Source: Labrenzia sp. THAF82 (lineage in GTDB: Bacteria; Pseudomonadota; Alphaproteobacteria; Rhizobiales; Stappiaceae). Taken from it: a DNA stretch of 64,000 nt. The stretch spans positions 3,562,501-3,626,500 of the forward strand of contig NZ_CP045354.1 of NCBI RefSeq assembly GCF_009363435.1, given 5' to 3'. Shown one piece after another: positions 28,001 to 37,300 of the stretch (position 1 is the first letter of the stretch; each line of letters starts with the position of its first letter). The translations under genes and the position numbers were made by a program. The notes below the pieces were generated by a model. That model saw nothing but the letters and a program-made list of their open reading frames with translations, had not been told where the DNA came from and ran no database searches.

Positions 28001-29030
28001 CCCGGCCCCGGTTTCAAGGGAAAAAATCGCCGCCTTCTGTTCGGCCTTCTGCGATGTATCGAAGGCCGATGGAACATGGCACCGGCTGCATCCCTCCGCA
28101 GGGGCGAAATACGCCTTGAACCTGGAGATCTTGGTGCGCAGCGGGCGTGTCGAAACGCTCGATGAAGGCCTTTACCAAATAGAGGCCGGCACGCGGCAGC
28201 TCAAACGCGTCGGCCCGGCCTTCCCCTTCGATAAGGACGCGGTCGCGCCGCGCAACAACGCTCTTTTCAAAGACGCGGCGATCGTCGTCCTGATCAGGGC
28301 GGATCTTTCACGCCTTTATCCGGACTATGCAGGCGCCTCGCGCGATCTTGCACTGCTTGAAGCCGGATATATCGGACAACTAGCGCAATCCGCCTGCGCA
28401 GCTCTTGACCTTTCCTCCTGCCCGCTCGGTGGTCTGACGTTGCCGGACGACCTGCACACAAAAGATCAGCCGCTGGTTCACGCCCTGTTGATCGGCGCGC
28501 GCCCAGGAGACAGCCGGCGGCAGACCTGGCAGCGTTCAACCTGCTGGTCACCCGAGCAGAAAAAAACTGCGCAAACGGAAATAGAACGGCTCTTGCCGCC
28601 CCACATGCGTCCAGCTCCGCTCCTGTTCCTGGACCAGTTTCCGCTGACGGCGAACGGAAAACCGGATATCGACGCGCTCGCCAGATATTGCCTGGAGGAG
28701 GCCGAAAGCGCGTCCTCTCTGGACACGGGGCCGATGGACCCGCTGCCGGTGCCCGAAGACCTGCAAGCCGCGTTGACGGATATCATCGGACCGGGCGATT
28801 GGCCGGCGAGCACGAGTTTTGCCGAGCTTGGGGTGTTTTCCGCCGATCTCGTGCGCCTGCATGTCCGCCTGCTGGATGCCGGCTTCGATATTCCGATCAC
28901 CGAGTTGTTCTCCACACCAACGATTGCGGCCCTCGCGGATCGTTTGCTGGGTCCTGGAAGCAGTCCGGCCGGAACGGCACGTGGCACGGCACGGCGGCGG
29001 CGCCTGCAACAGACCAGGGCGCGGCAATGA
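25074..29030 (+). CDS. NRPS module: Cy-A(Cys)-Ox-PCP, thiazole-forming
   Basis: The 1318-aa protein is a single heterocyclising module. Cy (about 45-480) has FPLTDIQRAYW and the DATHTDLAS signature (D180, D185, S188), PFVYTS and TPQVLIDQQ. The A domain (about 500-915) has LFTSGSTGEPKG and specificity positions D-L-F-N-F-S-L-V-W, Cys-like. Between the A8 region (KLRGQRVELGDVE) and the A10 region (PLTANGKPD) lies an FMN-dependent SagB/McbC-type oxidase (about 985-1180, HRLHPSAGAKY), the arrangement known from epothilone-type modules. It would oxidise thiazoline to thiazole. The carrier domain follows with Ser1256 in an unusual ELGVFSADLV context. The GTG start overlaps the previous stop (GTGA at 25074-25077), preceded by AAGGAG. 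The N-terminal charged helix may dock to the upstream ACP. Confidence 0.92.
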   Translation: MNSPLPMSKMMSDSPDSRRKLLKDLLRRRNRLLDGVEIRADTATRHEPFPLTDIQRAYWLGRDPGFPLGGVGIHGYFELDCTGLDLPRLERAWNDVVRRHDMLRCVVNADGTAHILADVPVYRIRYEDLRGLSAVEREVHLLAIRKELSHQVFNLSQWPPFDIRALRLSEDITRLVLSEDATHTDLASSEIIAQDWLALYKGENLEPMPDLSFRDCALSGFGNRQSLPTDTSATTPLPDPPHLPPAPGHQALDMRFHRRNHRLAPAQWQKFRAQASHHGLTASDALLAVYADILRAWNSEPRFLLNVTIQNRPEHPPEIAHIAGDFTDFVLVDIDLREPCSFADRARRHRDALWLALEDPSSRGISALQARATAQAGSPFLAPFVYTSALGTSGYRALEGLGRVVHEVTQTPQVLIDQQVLAKDQTLHLSWDSVDAAFAPGVTDAMFSTLAEQLEDLAETPDSWLSTQAVPLPADQKNMRERLNAHTSAIPDIRLEDLFLQTAAARPGAAALIDNAGTVTFEELATGARALASALSDRLSQPPDGPVLVWLPKSREQVLSVLAILLSGRPYLAVDPATPQDRLSEILDLTGTVAVITGPEKHQPLLLGDNGLIEVDCGERSTAPLAANAPKSETAYILFTSGSTGEPKGVPISHRSVVNRMEDVRQRFGLNRNDRAIAISALHHDLSVFDIFGCLVAAGGGLVLPPEARGGRCDPAVWADLMGSEKVTLWNSVPAFMEMLTALPGHRLGSCLDRLRHVFLSGDLVPSTLPDKLRGLAPNTRVHSLGGPTETTVWDIAFPDAACPEGWDVLPYGRPMTNAQYHVRHTDGSDCPDWVTGTIWIGGAGLSSGYFGGSEEDRRRFQSGSIGPPALFKSSDLGRFRPDGLIEIMGRADRMVKLRGQRVELGDVEARLRRLDHAARAVAFLLPSSSGQTRLAAALTARSGTPDLPSDRIDLPDPAALPPAPFHDRESALAFSPAPVSREKIAAFCSAFCDVSKADGTWHRLHPSAGAKYALNLEILVRSGRVETLDEGLYQIEAGTRQLKRVGPAFPFDKDAVAPRNNALFKDAAIVVLIRADLSRLYPDYAGASRDLALLEAGYIGQLAQSACAALDLSSCPLGGLTLPDDLHTKDQPLVHALLIGARPGDSRRQTWQRSTCWSPEQKKTAQTEIERLLPPHMRPAPLLFLDQFPLTANGKPDIDALARYCLEEAESASSLDTGPMDPLPVPEDLQAALTDIIGPGDWPASTSFAELGVFSADLVRLHVRLLDAGFDIPITELFSTPTIAALADRLLGPGSSPAGTARGTARRRRLQQTRARQ

Positions 29031-32000
29031 GCACCTCCACCGATATTGCCGTTGTTGGTCTGGCGGGCCGTTTTCCCGGCGCCGAAAATATTGACGGTTA
29101 CAAACAGCTCCTGCTGGAGGGACGAACGGGGCTGCGCGACTTGTCGGAAGACGAGTTGCTTGCAGAGGGCGTTTCGCCGAGTCTGCTCGAGGATAGAGCC
29201 TATGTGCGGCGCGGCGGGCCGATCTCCGGCATTGAGGAGTTCGATGCCGAGTTCTTTCGCATTACACCCAGGGAAGCCGCCACGACGGACCCGCAGCATC
29301 GGCTGTTGCTTGAACTTGCCTGGGAAGCGCTCGAGGACGCCGGCTGCCCGCCGGACCGGTTCCGCGAGACGGGAATCTTCGCCTGCGCGGGAACGCCCAA
29401 TTACTGGTTGTTCCACGTCGCACAAAGATCACCGGATTGGTTCGGCAGCCCGTCTTATGTCGAAGGACTGCTGGCCACGGACCGTGATTATATCTCGACG
29501 CGGTTGAGTTATGTTCTGGGACTTGAGGGCCCGTCGCTGACGGTTCAAACGGCGTGCTCGTCCTCGCTGGTTGCGGTTCACCTTGCAGTCCAGTCCTTGC
29601 TTCTGGGCGAATGCGATGCGGCGCTCGCCGGTGGTGTCGCGCTGCAGGTCCCCCACCGCACGGGGTATCTGTGGCAGGCGGGCGGCTATTCCTCGCGCTC
29701 CGGTGTCTGCCGGCCCTTCGATGCGCGCGCCGACGGCACGCTCTTTGGCTCCGGCGGCGGCCTGGTCGTGCTGCGCCCGCTGGATGCCGCTCTTGCGGAC
29801 GGAGACCGCATCTATGCCGTCATCAAGGGCTCGGCGGTCGGCAATGACGGCGCCGCCAAACCCGGCTTCACCGCGCCCTCCGTCGCCGGTCAGGCCCGCA
29901 CCGTCGCCGCCGCCCTGTCGGTCTCCGGTGTGCCCGCCGATAAGATCGGCGCGCTGGAGGCCCATGGCACCGGCACCCCGCTTGGCGATCCGATCGAGAT
30001 TGCCGCCTTGAGCGAGGCCTTCCACAATGCAGGCGGCGCCCGCAACATTGCCCTCGGCTCGGTCAAGGGCAATATCGGCCATCTGGACGCGGCCGCGGGC
30101 ATTGCCGGGCTGATCAAACTGGTGCTGGCCCGCGCCAACGGCATTGTCCCGGCGAGCCTCAATTTCCAGACCCCGAATCCGGAGATCGATTTCGCAGCAA
30201 GCCCCTTCCACGTCAACACACGCGCCCGCCCCTGGCCCGCGCGTCAGCCCTTCGGCGGTATCAATTCCCTCGGCATCGGCGGCACCAACGCCCATGTCAT
30301 CATCGGCCCCGCACCAGATAAGACCGCATCTGAGGACACACAGGATCGGAGACCGGATCATGAGACCGGTCCGGCTCTGCTGGTTCTCTCCAGCCGCACC
30401 CAGGACGGCCTGAAGCCTCTGGCACAGCGCTGGAGCCGCTGGCTTGCCGGACCGGGCCGGGATCACAAGCCGCAGGAGATCGCCGCCGCCGCCCTCAACC
30501 GGCGCTCCGAAGGCCCCTACCGCCTTGCCCTTGCTGGTCAGAGCCCTCAAGACTGGGCTGGTGCGCTGGCCGCATTTGCCGACACTGATGCGGGTGCCAA
30601 ATCCGCAAGTGGGTCAGGCCCGGCTTCCCTGCCCGGGGTGCAGCCGCTGCCCCGCACACCGAGAAGCGTTGCCTTCGGCCAGGAGGGCAAAGCGCCGGTC
30701 TGGATCTTTTCCGGCCAGGGCGGCCAGAGCGCGGGCATGGCGGCCAGCCTGCGGCACGCTGCCGGTTCCGGACCCGCCCTGGAGACTTTCCTGGCGGCCC
30801 TGCCTGACGACCTGCAGCCCGGCCTGATCGCCGAGCTTCTCTTCGGCACCGGCGATCCGGAGGAGATGCACGCGGCCCTTGCCCGGCCCGCGCCCGCGCT
30901 GCTCGCCCATGTCGCCTGGCAATGCGCGCAGACTGCCTTCTGGCGCGCGCATGGTCTTAAACCCGCTGCCGTGCTCGGCGTCAGTGTCGGCGAGATTGCC
31001 GCCGCCGAGGCGGCCGGTGTGTTCGGCCTGGAAGGCGCCGCGCAGACCGCCGCCAACCGGGCCAGGGCTCTGGAACAAACCCCGTCCCATGGGGCCATGG
31101 CCGTGATCGCAAGAGACGCTGCCGGAACCGAAGACCTGATCAACCGCACTCAGCCCGGCGCACTGGACAGCCAGGCCCTCTGGATCGCCGTCAGGGCCGG
31201 CCCCGAAAGCACGGTCATTGCCGGTCAGAGCCCTGCCATGCAACAGCTCGAGGCCTCACTGGCGGAAACTGGACTTCAGCTTCGCCCGATCGCCTGCGGC
31301 GGCATCGCCAGCCATGGCAAGGCCGTCGAAGACGCCGCCCGGATAATTGCCGCCCAGCCCGCTGCGGCCGCAAGCCCGCCGGACATTCCCTTCCAGGCCA
31401 CGACCAGCGGATGGACCGGCACGGATCGTATCCCCGACTTCAGCGCCGCCTATTGGGCCGGCAATCTGGCAAAGCCTGTCGACCTTGGTGCCGCCCTCAC
31501 CCGTCTGATCAAGTCCGGGCACACCGACTTTCTGGAAATCGCGTCGAGATCTCAATCCGTGCACACGCTCGATGCCATCGCCAGAGCCGAAGGCGCCTCC
31601 CTCACCCTGCGCCAGAGCGCAAGCGCGGACACACCGCACCTCACCCGCCTTGCCACCCTTGCGACCTTCATTCCCAACAAGCTCGCAAATCCCGTTTCCA
31701 ACATGGAAAACGCAACCAGAACACGCCATATCGATATCCCGAAAACGCCGTTTCTCAGGAAACGGCATTGGATTGATCCAACCGGCCGTCAGCCCGAGAC
31801 CCTGCCCGCGAAGGTGCAGCATCCCGCCGCTGCGCTCTTGCTCGGGCCGCCAACCTTCCTCGCCGGAGACACAAGCTGTGTTGTTTTTGAAGGTGCGTTT
31901 TCTGCCAACTGCGATATAGCGCGGAACCACAGGGTCAACGGTCAAGCCGTCTTGCCCGCGGCCGCCATCCTGGAAATGGCGATCACATGCGCTGACCTCG

Positions 32001-34339
32001 CCGAAGGGGCGTCCTGCACCGCTCTTGAAGATATTGCCTTTATCGACTCCATCCTCGCGACTGTCGAGGAGGCGGTCCCCCTGCAGATGCAGCTCCTAAG
32101 AACGGACGGCCAATGGACCTTTTGCCTTTACCGTGGAGCCGGATCTTCGTCCGCGGTTCAAAAGAGCTGGAGCGTGGCGGCTTCCGGCAAGCTCTCATTT
32201 GATGACCTGCCCGCCCTGCCGCCAGCGCCGTGGCCAAACGGTCAGTTTGAGGACATTCTGGAAGCCGAGGCGATCTATTACGGCCTCGAACGGCAAGGGC
32301 TTTTCCTTGGCCCCGACCTCAAACGGATTGAACGTGCGGCCATTTACGAGGACGTGATTGCCGTCCAGGCGAGCTGCCCGCGCCAGCAAGGCCGCCTGCC
32401 CTATGCACTGATCGACATGGCCTTTCAAACACTGGCCGCTGAGCCCCGGTGCCGCGGCGAAGGCCTAACGGTGCCTGCGGGTATCAATCGACTGGACTTC
32501 CATGCCGCCCTCGACGCCGGCCATTGCCTCTACGACCTTGAAGCAACACGCGGCGGCTCGGAGGCCGACATTGCCGTGATCGGCGGCAGCCGTCAGGTGA
32601 TCTGCACCCTGAAGGGCGTAACAACGAAAACCGTTGCAGAGGCTGAAACAGAAAAGGGGTGGCTCTACCAGGTCGGCTGGCGTGACGGATCCAGGCAGGA
32701 CGCGCCTTCCCCGGTCCGGCAAACGCAATGGGTTCATTTGGGGACCTCGTCGGACCTGCCGGGCTGGTCGGAAGGCTTGGAGATGGTTTCCCCATCTCTT
32801 CAGACGCCACATGATGAGCCCTTACAAGCCACAGGCCATTATCTCGTCATTACGCCGAGTTGGACGAAGCTGCCGGCCGAAGATGTCCCGGAAACGGCGG
32901 CGGCATATTGCGCGGCGCTTTCCAGCTTCGCGGCCAACCTGTCGAAAAGGACTGGCGCCGAAAAACCGCGGCTCACCCTGGTGCTGAGTGAGCCGGACCA
33001 GGACACGGCGGGCAATGCCATGATGCGCGGGGTCTTGCTGGGTTTCATGCGAACACTTGAGGTCGAATTGTCCGAACTCACGCCCGCCACCCTGCTTGTT
33101 CCGGAAAAGCGCGTCCAGTCGCAGCCTGATCTCAGCAAAGGGTTGCCTCCGGAGCCTGAAGCGCGCTGGCGGGACGGCCGCTGGCAGGTTCCGCGTCTCA
33201 AGCCGATGCCGCCAGGAACCACGGGTCTGTCGCAGCTTCAGGGAGCATATCTGCTGACGGGTGTCAGCGGACAGATTGGCACCGGCCTGCTGGATTGGCT
33301 TGCCGGATCAGGCGTGAGTGAATTGCTGATTGTGGCGCACACAGAGCCAACCGGCCACTTCCAGGAGAAACTGGCCAGCCTGCGCAATTTGGGCCTGCGT
33401 GTCTCCTTGATGCTTCTCGATCTGGATTGCGGCGATACGCTTGAACCACTCAGGGCCTTTGCCTCTTCCAGCCAGGCGCCGCTCAGCGGCGTGTTTCATC
33501 TTGCCGGCCGTGTTGTTGAAGGGCCGGTCAATCCCTTTGACCACGAAGCGCTCCGTTCTGTCATGGCGATCAAACCGTTGACGGCCTGGCACATTGCACA
33601 GGCGGTATCGGGTCATCAGTTGAAGCATTTCGTGTTGTATTCCTCCATGGCCGGACGGCTCGGAGCGCCCGGCCTGGGCGCCCATGGCGCTGCCTCTGCC
33701 GCCTTGACCGAATTGGCGGCATGGCTTCGTGCCGAGGGCATTCCTGCAAGCGTCGTGGAGTGGGGTCCCTGGGAACATCCTGAGGCCCGGGACCGCAACC
33801 GGACCCACGAGACGATGGGATTTCAACCTATTTCAGTCGACGAGGGCAGCGCGGCCCTGAACGAGGTCCTGACGACCGGACCGGGCACTTACCAGGCTTT
33901 CCGGTTCGAAGCGGGCCGCTGGCTCAAGCGGTTTCCATCCCTCTCGGTGCCGCCGATCCTTGTTGATGCCACTTCGCATCGAAAACTGCCGGTTGTCGGA
34001 ACGCCGGATCCAATCGACTGGACCAACCCTGTTGATGCCCGCCGCGCCGTGCGTTCCCGGCTACAGACAGAACTGGCGGCAGTCATCGGCTTTGAGGTGC
34101 CGGATATCGCGGAAGACCAACCGTTCAGCGAAATGAACCTGAACTCGCTGATGGCGCTGGAATTGAGGTCACGCCTGGAGTCCACCCTGGCACTGCTGAT
34201 CCCGACCTCCCTGATCTGGAGTTTTCCGACCGTGTCGCGCCTGACACAGGCGCTGGTGGACCTTGCGGAACCAGACACATCACGACAGGACAAAGCCCGG
34301 CAAGAGGTGGAGCAACGCTATGAAACATATCTCGCTTGA
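29027..34339 (+). CDS. Modular type I PKS: KS-AT-DH-KR(atypical)-ACP
   Basis: The 1770-aa protein is one extension module. KS has Cys177, AT has Ser653 (GVSVGE, with IASH at the specificity motif, closer to YASH than HAFH), DH has His968 in HRVNGQAVLP plus DMAFQ for the second catalytic residue, so it looks functional. KR has a nucleotide loop GVSGQIG and a Ser in YSSMAG, but the catalytic Tyr position reads His1553 (GAHGAAS), so reduction is doubtful. ACP Ser1707 sits in NLNSLMAL. ATG 29027 overlaps the NRPS stop (ATGA); longer upstream frames lie inside the NRPS gene. Bases 29474-31750 duplicate the KS-AT of the first megasynthase. There is no terminal thioesterase. Confidence 0.92.
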   Translation: MSTSTDIAVVGLAGRFPGAENIDGYKQLLLEGRTGLRDLSEDELLAEGVSPSLLEDRAYVRRGGPISGIEEFDAEFFRITPREAATTDPQHRLLLELAWEALEDAGCPPDRFRETGIFACAGTPNYWLFHVAQRSPDWFGSPSYVEGLLATDRDYISTRLSYVLGLEGPSLTVQTACSSSLVAVHLAVQSLLLGECDAALAGGVALQVPHRTGYLWQAGGYSSRSGVCRPFDARADGTLFGSGGGLVVLRPLDAALADGDRIYAVIKGSAVGNDGAAKPGFTAPSVAGQARTVAAALSVSGVPADKIGALEAHGTGTPLGDPIEIAALSEAFHNAGGARNIALGSVKGNIGHLDAAAGIAGLIKLVLARANGIVPASLNFQTPNPEIDFAASPFHVNTRARPWPARQPFGGINSLGIGGTNAHVIIGPAPDKTASEDTQDRRPDHETGPALLVLSSRTQDGLKPLAQRWSRWLAGPGRDHKPQEIAAAALNRRSEGPYRLALAGQSPQDWAGALAAFADTDAGAKSASGSGPASLPGVQPLPRTPRSVAFGQEGKAPVWIFSGQGGQSAGMAASLRHAAGSGPALETFLAALPDDLQPGLIAELLFGTGDPEEMHAALARPAPALLAHVAWQCAQTAFWRAHGLKPAAVLGVSVGEIAAAEAAGVFGLEGAAQTAANRARALEQTPSHGAMAVIARDAAGTEDLINRTQPGALDSQALWIAVRAGPESTVIAGQSPAMQQLEASLAETGLQLRPIACGGIASHGKAVEDAARIIAAQPAAAASPPDIPFQATTSGWTGTDRIPDFSAAYWAGNLAKPVDLGAALTRLIKSGHTDFLEIASRSQSVHTLDAIARAEGASLTLRQSASADTPHLTRLATLATFIPNKLANPVSNMENATRTRHIDIPKTPFLRKRHWIDPTGRQPETLPAKVQHPAAALLLGPPTFLAGDTSCVVFEGAFSANCDIARNHRVNGQAVLPAAAILEMAITCADLAEGASCTALEDIAFIDSILATVEEAVPLQMQLLRTDGQWTFCLYRGAGSSSAVQKSWSVAASGKLSFDDLPALPPAPWPNGQFEDILEAEAIYYGLERQGLFLGPDLKRIERAAIYEDVIAVQASCPRQQGRLPYALIDMAFQTLAAEPRCRGEGLTVPAGINRLDFHAALDAGHCLYDLEATRGGSEADIAVIGGSRQVICTLKGVTTKTVAEAETEKGWLYQVGWRDGSRQDAPSPVRQTQWVHLGTSSDLPGWSEGLEMVSPSLQTPHDEPLQATGHYLVITPSWTKLPAEDVPETAAAYCAALSSFAANLSKRTGAEKPRLTLVLSEPDQDTAGNAMMRGVLLGFMRTLEVELSELTPATLLVPEKRVQSQPDLSKGLPPEPEARWRDGRWQVPRLKPMPPGTTGLSQLQGAYLLTGVSGQIGTGLLDWLAGSGVSELLIVAHTEPTGHFQEKLASLRNLGLRVSLMLLDLDCGDTLEPLRAFASSSQAPLSGVFHLAGRVVEGPVNPFDHEALRSVMAIKPLTAWHIAQAVSGHQLKHFVLYSSMAGRLGAPGLGAHGAASAALTELAAWLRAEGIPASVVEWGPWEHPEARDRNRTHETMGFQPISVDEGSAALNEVLTTGPGTYQAFRFEAGRWLKRFPSLSVPPILVDATSHRKLPVVGTPDPIDWTNPVDARRAVRSRLQTELAAVIGFEVPDIAEDQPFSEMNLNSLMALELRSRLESTLALLIPTSLIWSFPTVSRLTQALVDLAEPDTSRQDKARQEVEQRYETYLA
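29474..31750 (+). repeat. Copy 2 of the 2,277-bp direct repeat (KS second half + AT)
   Basis: This is the partner of 20332-22608. Both copies are in the reading frame of their host genes at codon position 1, so recombination between them would fuse the first megasynthase to this PKS in frame and delete 9,142 bp (DH-KR-ACP, the whole Cy-A-Ox-PCP gene and the start of this KS). Sequence diverges abruptly on both sides: the first part of the KS and everything after the AT are unrelated at DNA level. Confidence 0.95.
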
Positions 34340-37300
34340 CGCCGGCAATTCGCCCGTTTCCGTTGTCGGTGCCGCCTGCAGGCTGCCGGGCGGAATTTCA
34401 ACACCGCAGGACTACTGGCAGTTTCTTGAGAGTGGCCGGCGGCTCACCGCTTCTCCCCCCGGGCCCGACCGGTTTTCCTCTTCTGCGCTTGCCAGCCCAT
34501 CAGGGGCGCCGCCCGCCAATTACCTGTCCGGCGTTGATCTGTTCGATGCAGAGTATTTCGGCATTTCCCCCCGCGAAGCCATGCGGATGGACCCGCAGCA
34601 CAGACTGTTTCTCGAATTGGCCATATCCGCGCTTGAAGACGCCGCCGTGCCCACCGACAGCCTGGCCGGCCAGTCCGTCGGCGTCTTTTTAGGTCTTTAT
34701 GGGTCGGACTACGCCTGGCTTCCCGAAGCTGCCTCTTGCCCGCCCGACGTGCATTCCGCGTCCGGCGGCGGCCCTGTCTTCGCCGCCAACCGCCTGTCTC
34801 ATTTTCTCGATCTTCGCGGCCCGTCCCTGGCCATAGATACGACCTGTTCTTCCTCGCTTGTGGCGGTTCATCTGGCAGTCAACGCCTTGCGCTCGAAAGA
34901 ATGCGACCTTGCGCTAGTCGGCGGTGTCAACCTGATCCTGTCGGCGGAGGTCGCCGCCTCTTCGGCAAGCTCGATCCCGGCCGCAAAAACCGGACGCTGC
35001 GAGACATTTTCCAAACACGCAAACGGAACCGTGATGGCGGAAGGTGGTGTGGTTTTGGTCTTGCGCAGAAGCACAGACAATCCATTGCCGGGAGGCCGGG
35101 AAATTGCCCGGATCCAGGCAACGGCGGTCAACCATGACGGACAGGCCAGTTCGCTGACGACGCCCAATCCGGACGCGCAAAAAGATGTCATTATGCGCGC
35201 GGCCGGACAAAACGGTATCGACGCGAACAAGATCGCCTATCTCGAGGCTCATGGCACCGCCACGGAACTCGGCGACGCCTTCGAAATCGAGGGAGCATGC
35301 CACGCCTATAAATCTCTGCGCAGTTCCGAAATCCCGGTCCCCATCGGATCGGTCAAGGCTCAGCTCGGACATCTGGAAGCCGCAGCCGGCGCGGCAGGGT
35401 TGCTGCGCGCGTGTCTGTCGCTCGATCGGGGCAAGGTCACGGCGCATCCGCTTGAAGGGGAAGCGAACGATCTTTTTTCCCGGCAAACGACGGTCATACC
35501 CGCCACGGAGCCTGTCAGGCTTGATCGTGACCATCTGATCGGTGTCAGTGCCTTCAGTCTCGGCGGCACCAATGCGCATATTGTCGTTGGGGCAGCACCG
35601 GCAGAATCAAAAAGTGAACTTTCCGGCGCAACCAATTCTCAATGCATCATTTTCCCGATCTCTGGAAAAACTGCGAACGCGCTTGCCAATCAATTGGAGA
35701 GCCATATCCGGTTCTGTGACAGCCACGCGCACGACACCGTCCCCCTGGAAAGTCTTGCAGGGACAGCTGCCGGGGGCCGAATGGCCCATGCCTACAGAAC
35801 CTCCGTGGTTGCCGAAACAAAAGCCCAACTTCGGGCCGGTCTAAACCGTGCCAGGCAAGCGCTGGCAAATGGACAAACCCCTAAAAGGGTCACCGCCGCA
35901 GATCGCGATGTTGTTTTTGTTTTGCCGGGTCACGGGGCGCAATGTGCTGGAATGGCGCAAGGGCTCCTCGGCAAGGACCCTGTCTTTGACCGCGCTGTCA
36001 CAAGGCTGGACGCAGAATTCGCCACTTATTGCGATTGGTCGGTCGCCAAACTCCTTGCCAGTTCCGGCAATGGCGCCAAGCTTCAGGACGCGCGCTATGC
36101 GCAGCCCGCCCTCTTCACGGTGCAGATTGCAATGGCGGAATGCCTGATGGCACGCGGCATCGAGCTGTCGGGCCTGATCGGCTACAGCGCAGGCGAACTG
36201 TCGGCCATGGTCCTGTCCGGAATGCTGGAGGAGGAAACCGCCGTCCGTCTCTGCTCACAGCGGGCGCAGCGCCTGTCCACGGCCCCGCCGGGCAAAATGG
36301 TGGCGGTCCGCATGCCGGTCGACGACTTGCGCCGATTGATCGCCGGTAAAACACCGGACATCGCCGTCGCTGCTGTCAACGGGCCGGAAACCACCATCTT
36401 GTCCGGTCCAGCGGAAAGCCTCACCAGCCTGGCTCAGACACTTGAGAGCAAGGGCCACTTGTGCATCGACACCGGTATTGCCTACTGCTTTCACCATCCG
36501 GCAATGACCGAAGCTTCGCGAAATCTTGAGCAGTTATTTGGCACGACAGAAACCAGATGGTCCGCTCCCAGAGTTCCTGTCTATTCCTGCGTGACGGGAG
36601 CCCGTCTTACCCCGGACGATCTGACCAGGGATTACTGGCAGAGGAGCGCCTGTGCCACCTTGCGCTTCGACATGGCAGCCGAAGCGGCGCTGAGCGACGG
36701 TTTCAAAACCTTTCTGGAAGTGTCGCCAACCGCCGTTCTCACCGGTGATCTGCGCGATTGCATGCGCCTATCCGGCCGCAAGGCGGTTGCGGTCGCGACG
36801 CTCAGGCGCGGTGTGCCGGACCGGAGAGCACTTGCGATTGCCGGTTCGGAACTCTTCAATGCCGGTGCCTTGTCATCGGTCGTGCCCTTCAATCCGGAAG
36901 GCGGCCAATGGGTCGATTTGCCCAGTTATGCCTGGCAACGCGCAAGTCATTGGTGGCCGCCCCTTCGCAAGGACACACCGGAGAAAGCCGCGAACAACAG
37001 CGCACCGAGCATCTCAACGGAGAACCGCAAGCTTTACTATCTCGACTGGGTCGAGACAGCTGCGCCTTGCAAAGTGTCAGGTGATACGGTTCGCCGCACT
37101 AATATGGCCGCCGCGGAAGAAGCGGAAACGCAGCGGCTCAGCGACTATGATCATCACGCGGATCTGATTGAAAAGATTTGCGGCCATTACTCGCTGGTGA
37201 CCCTGCAGAAGCTGTCGCAGGGCCAGACGATCCCGGAACCATCGTTTCTCGCCGACAGGCATCAGTTCGAACGCCACGAACGCCGGCTGCTGCATTGCCT

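Noticed and set aside
28688-29026. N-terminal extension of the KS-AT-DH-KR-ACP gene by 113 residues
   Set aside because: It is out of frame within the PCP of the upstream NRPS; ATG 29027 overlaps the stop and begins directly at the KS.
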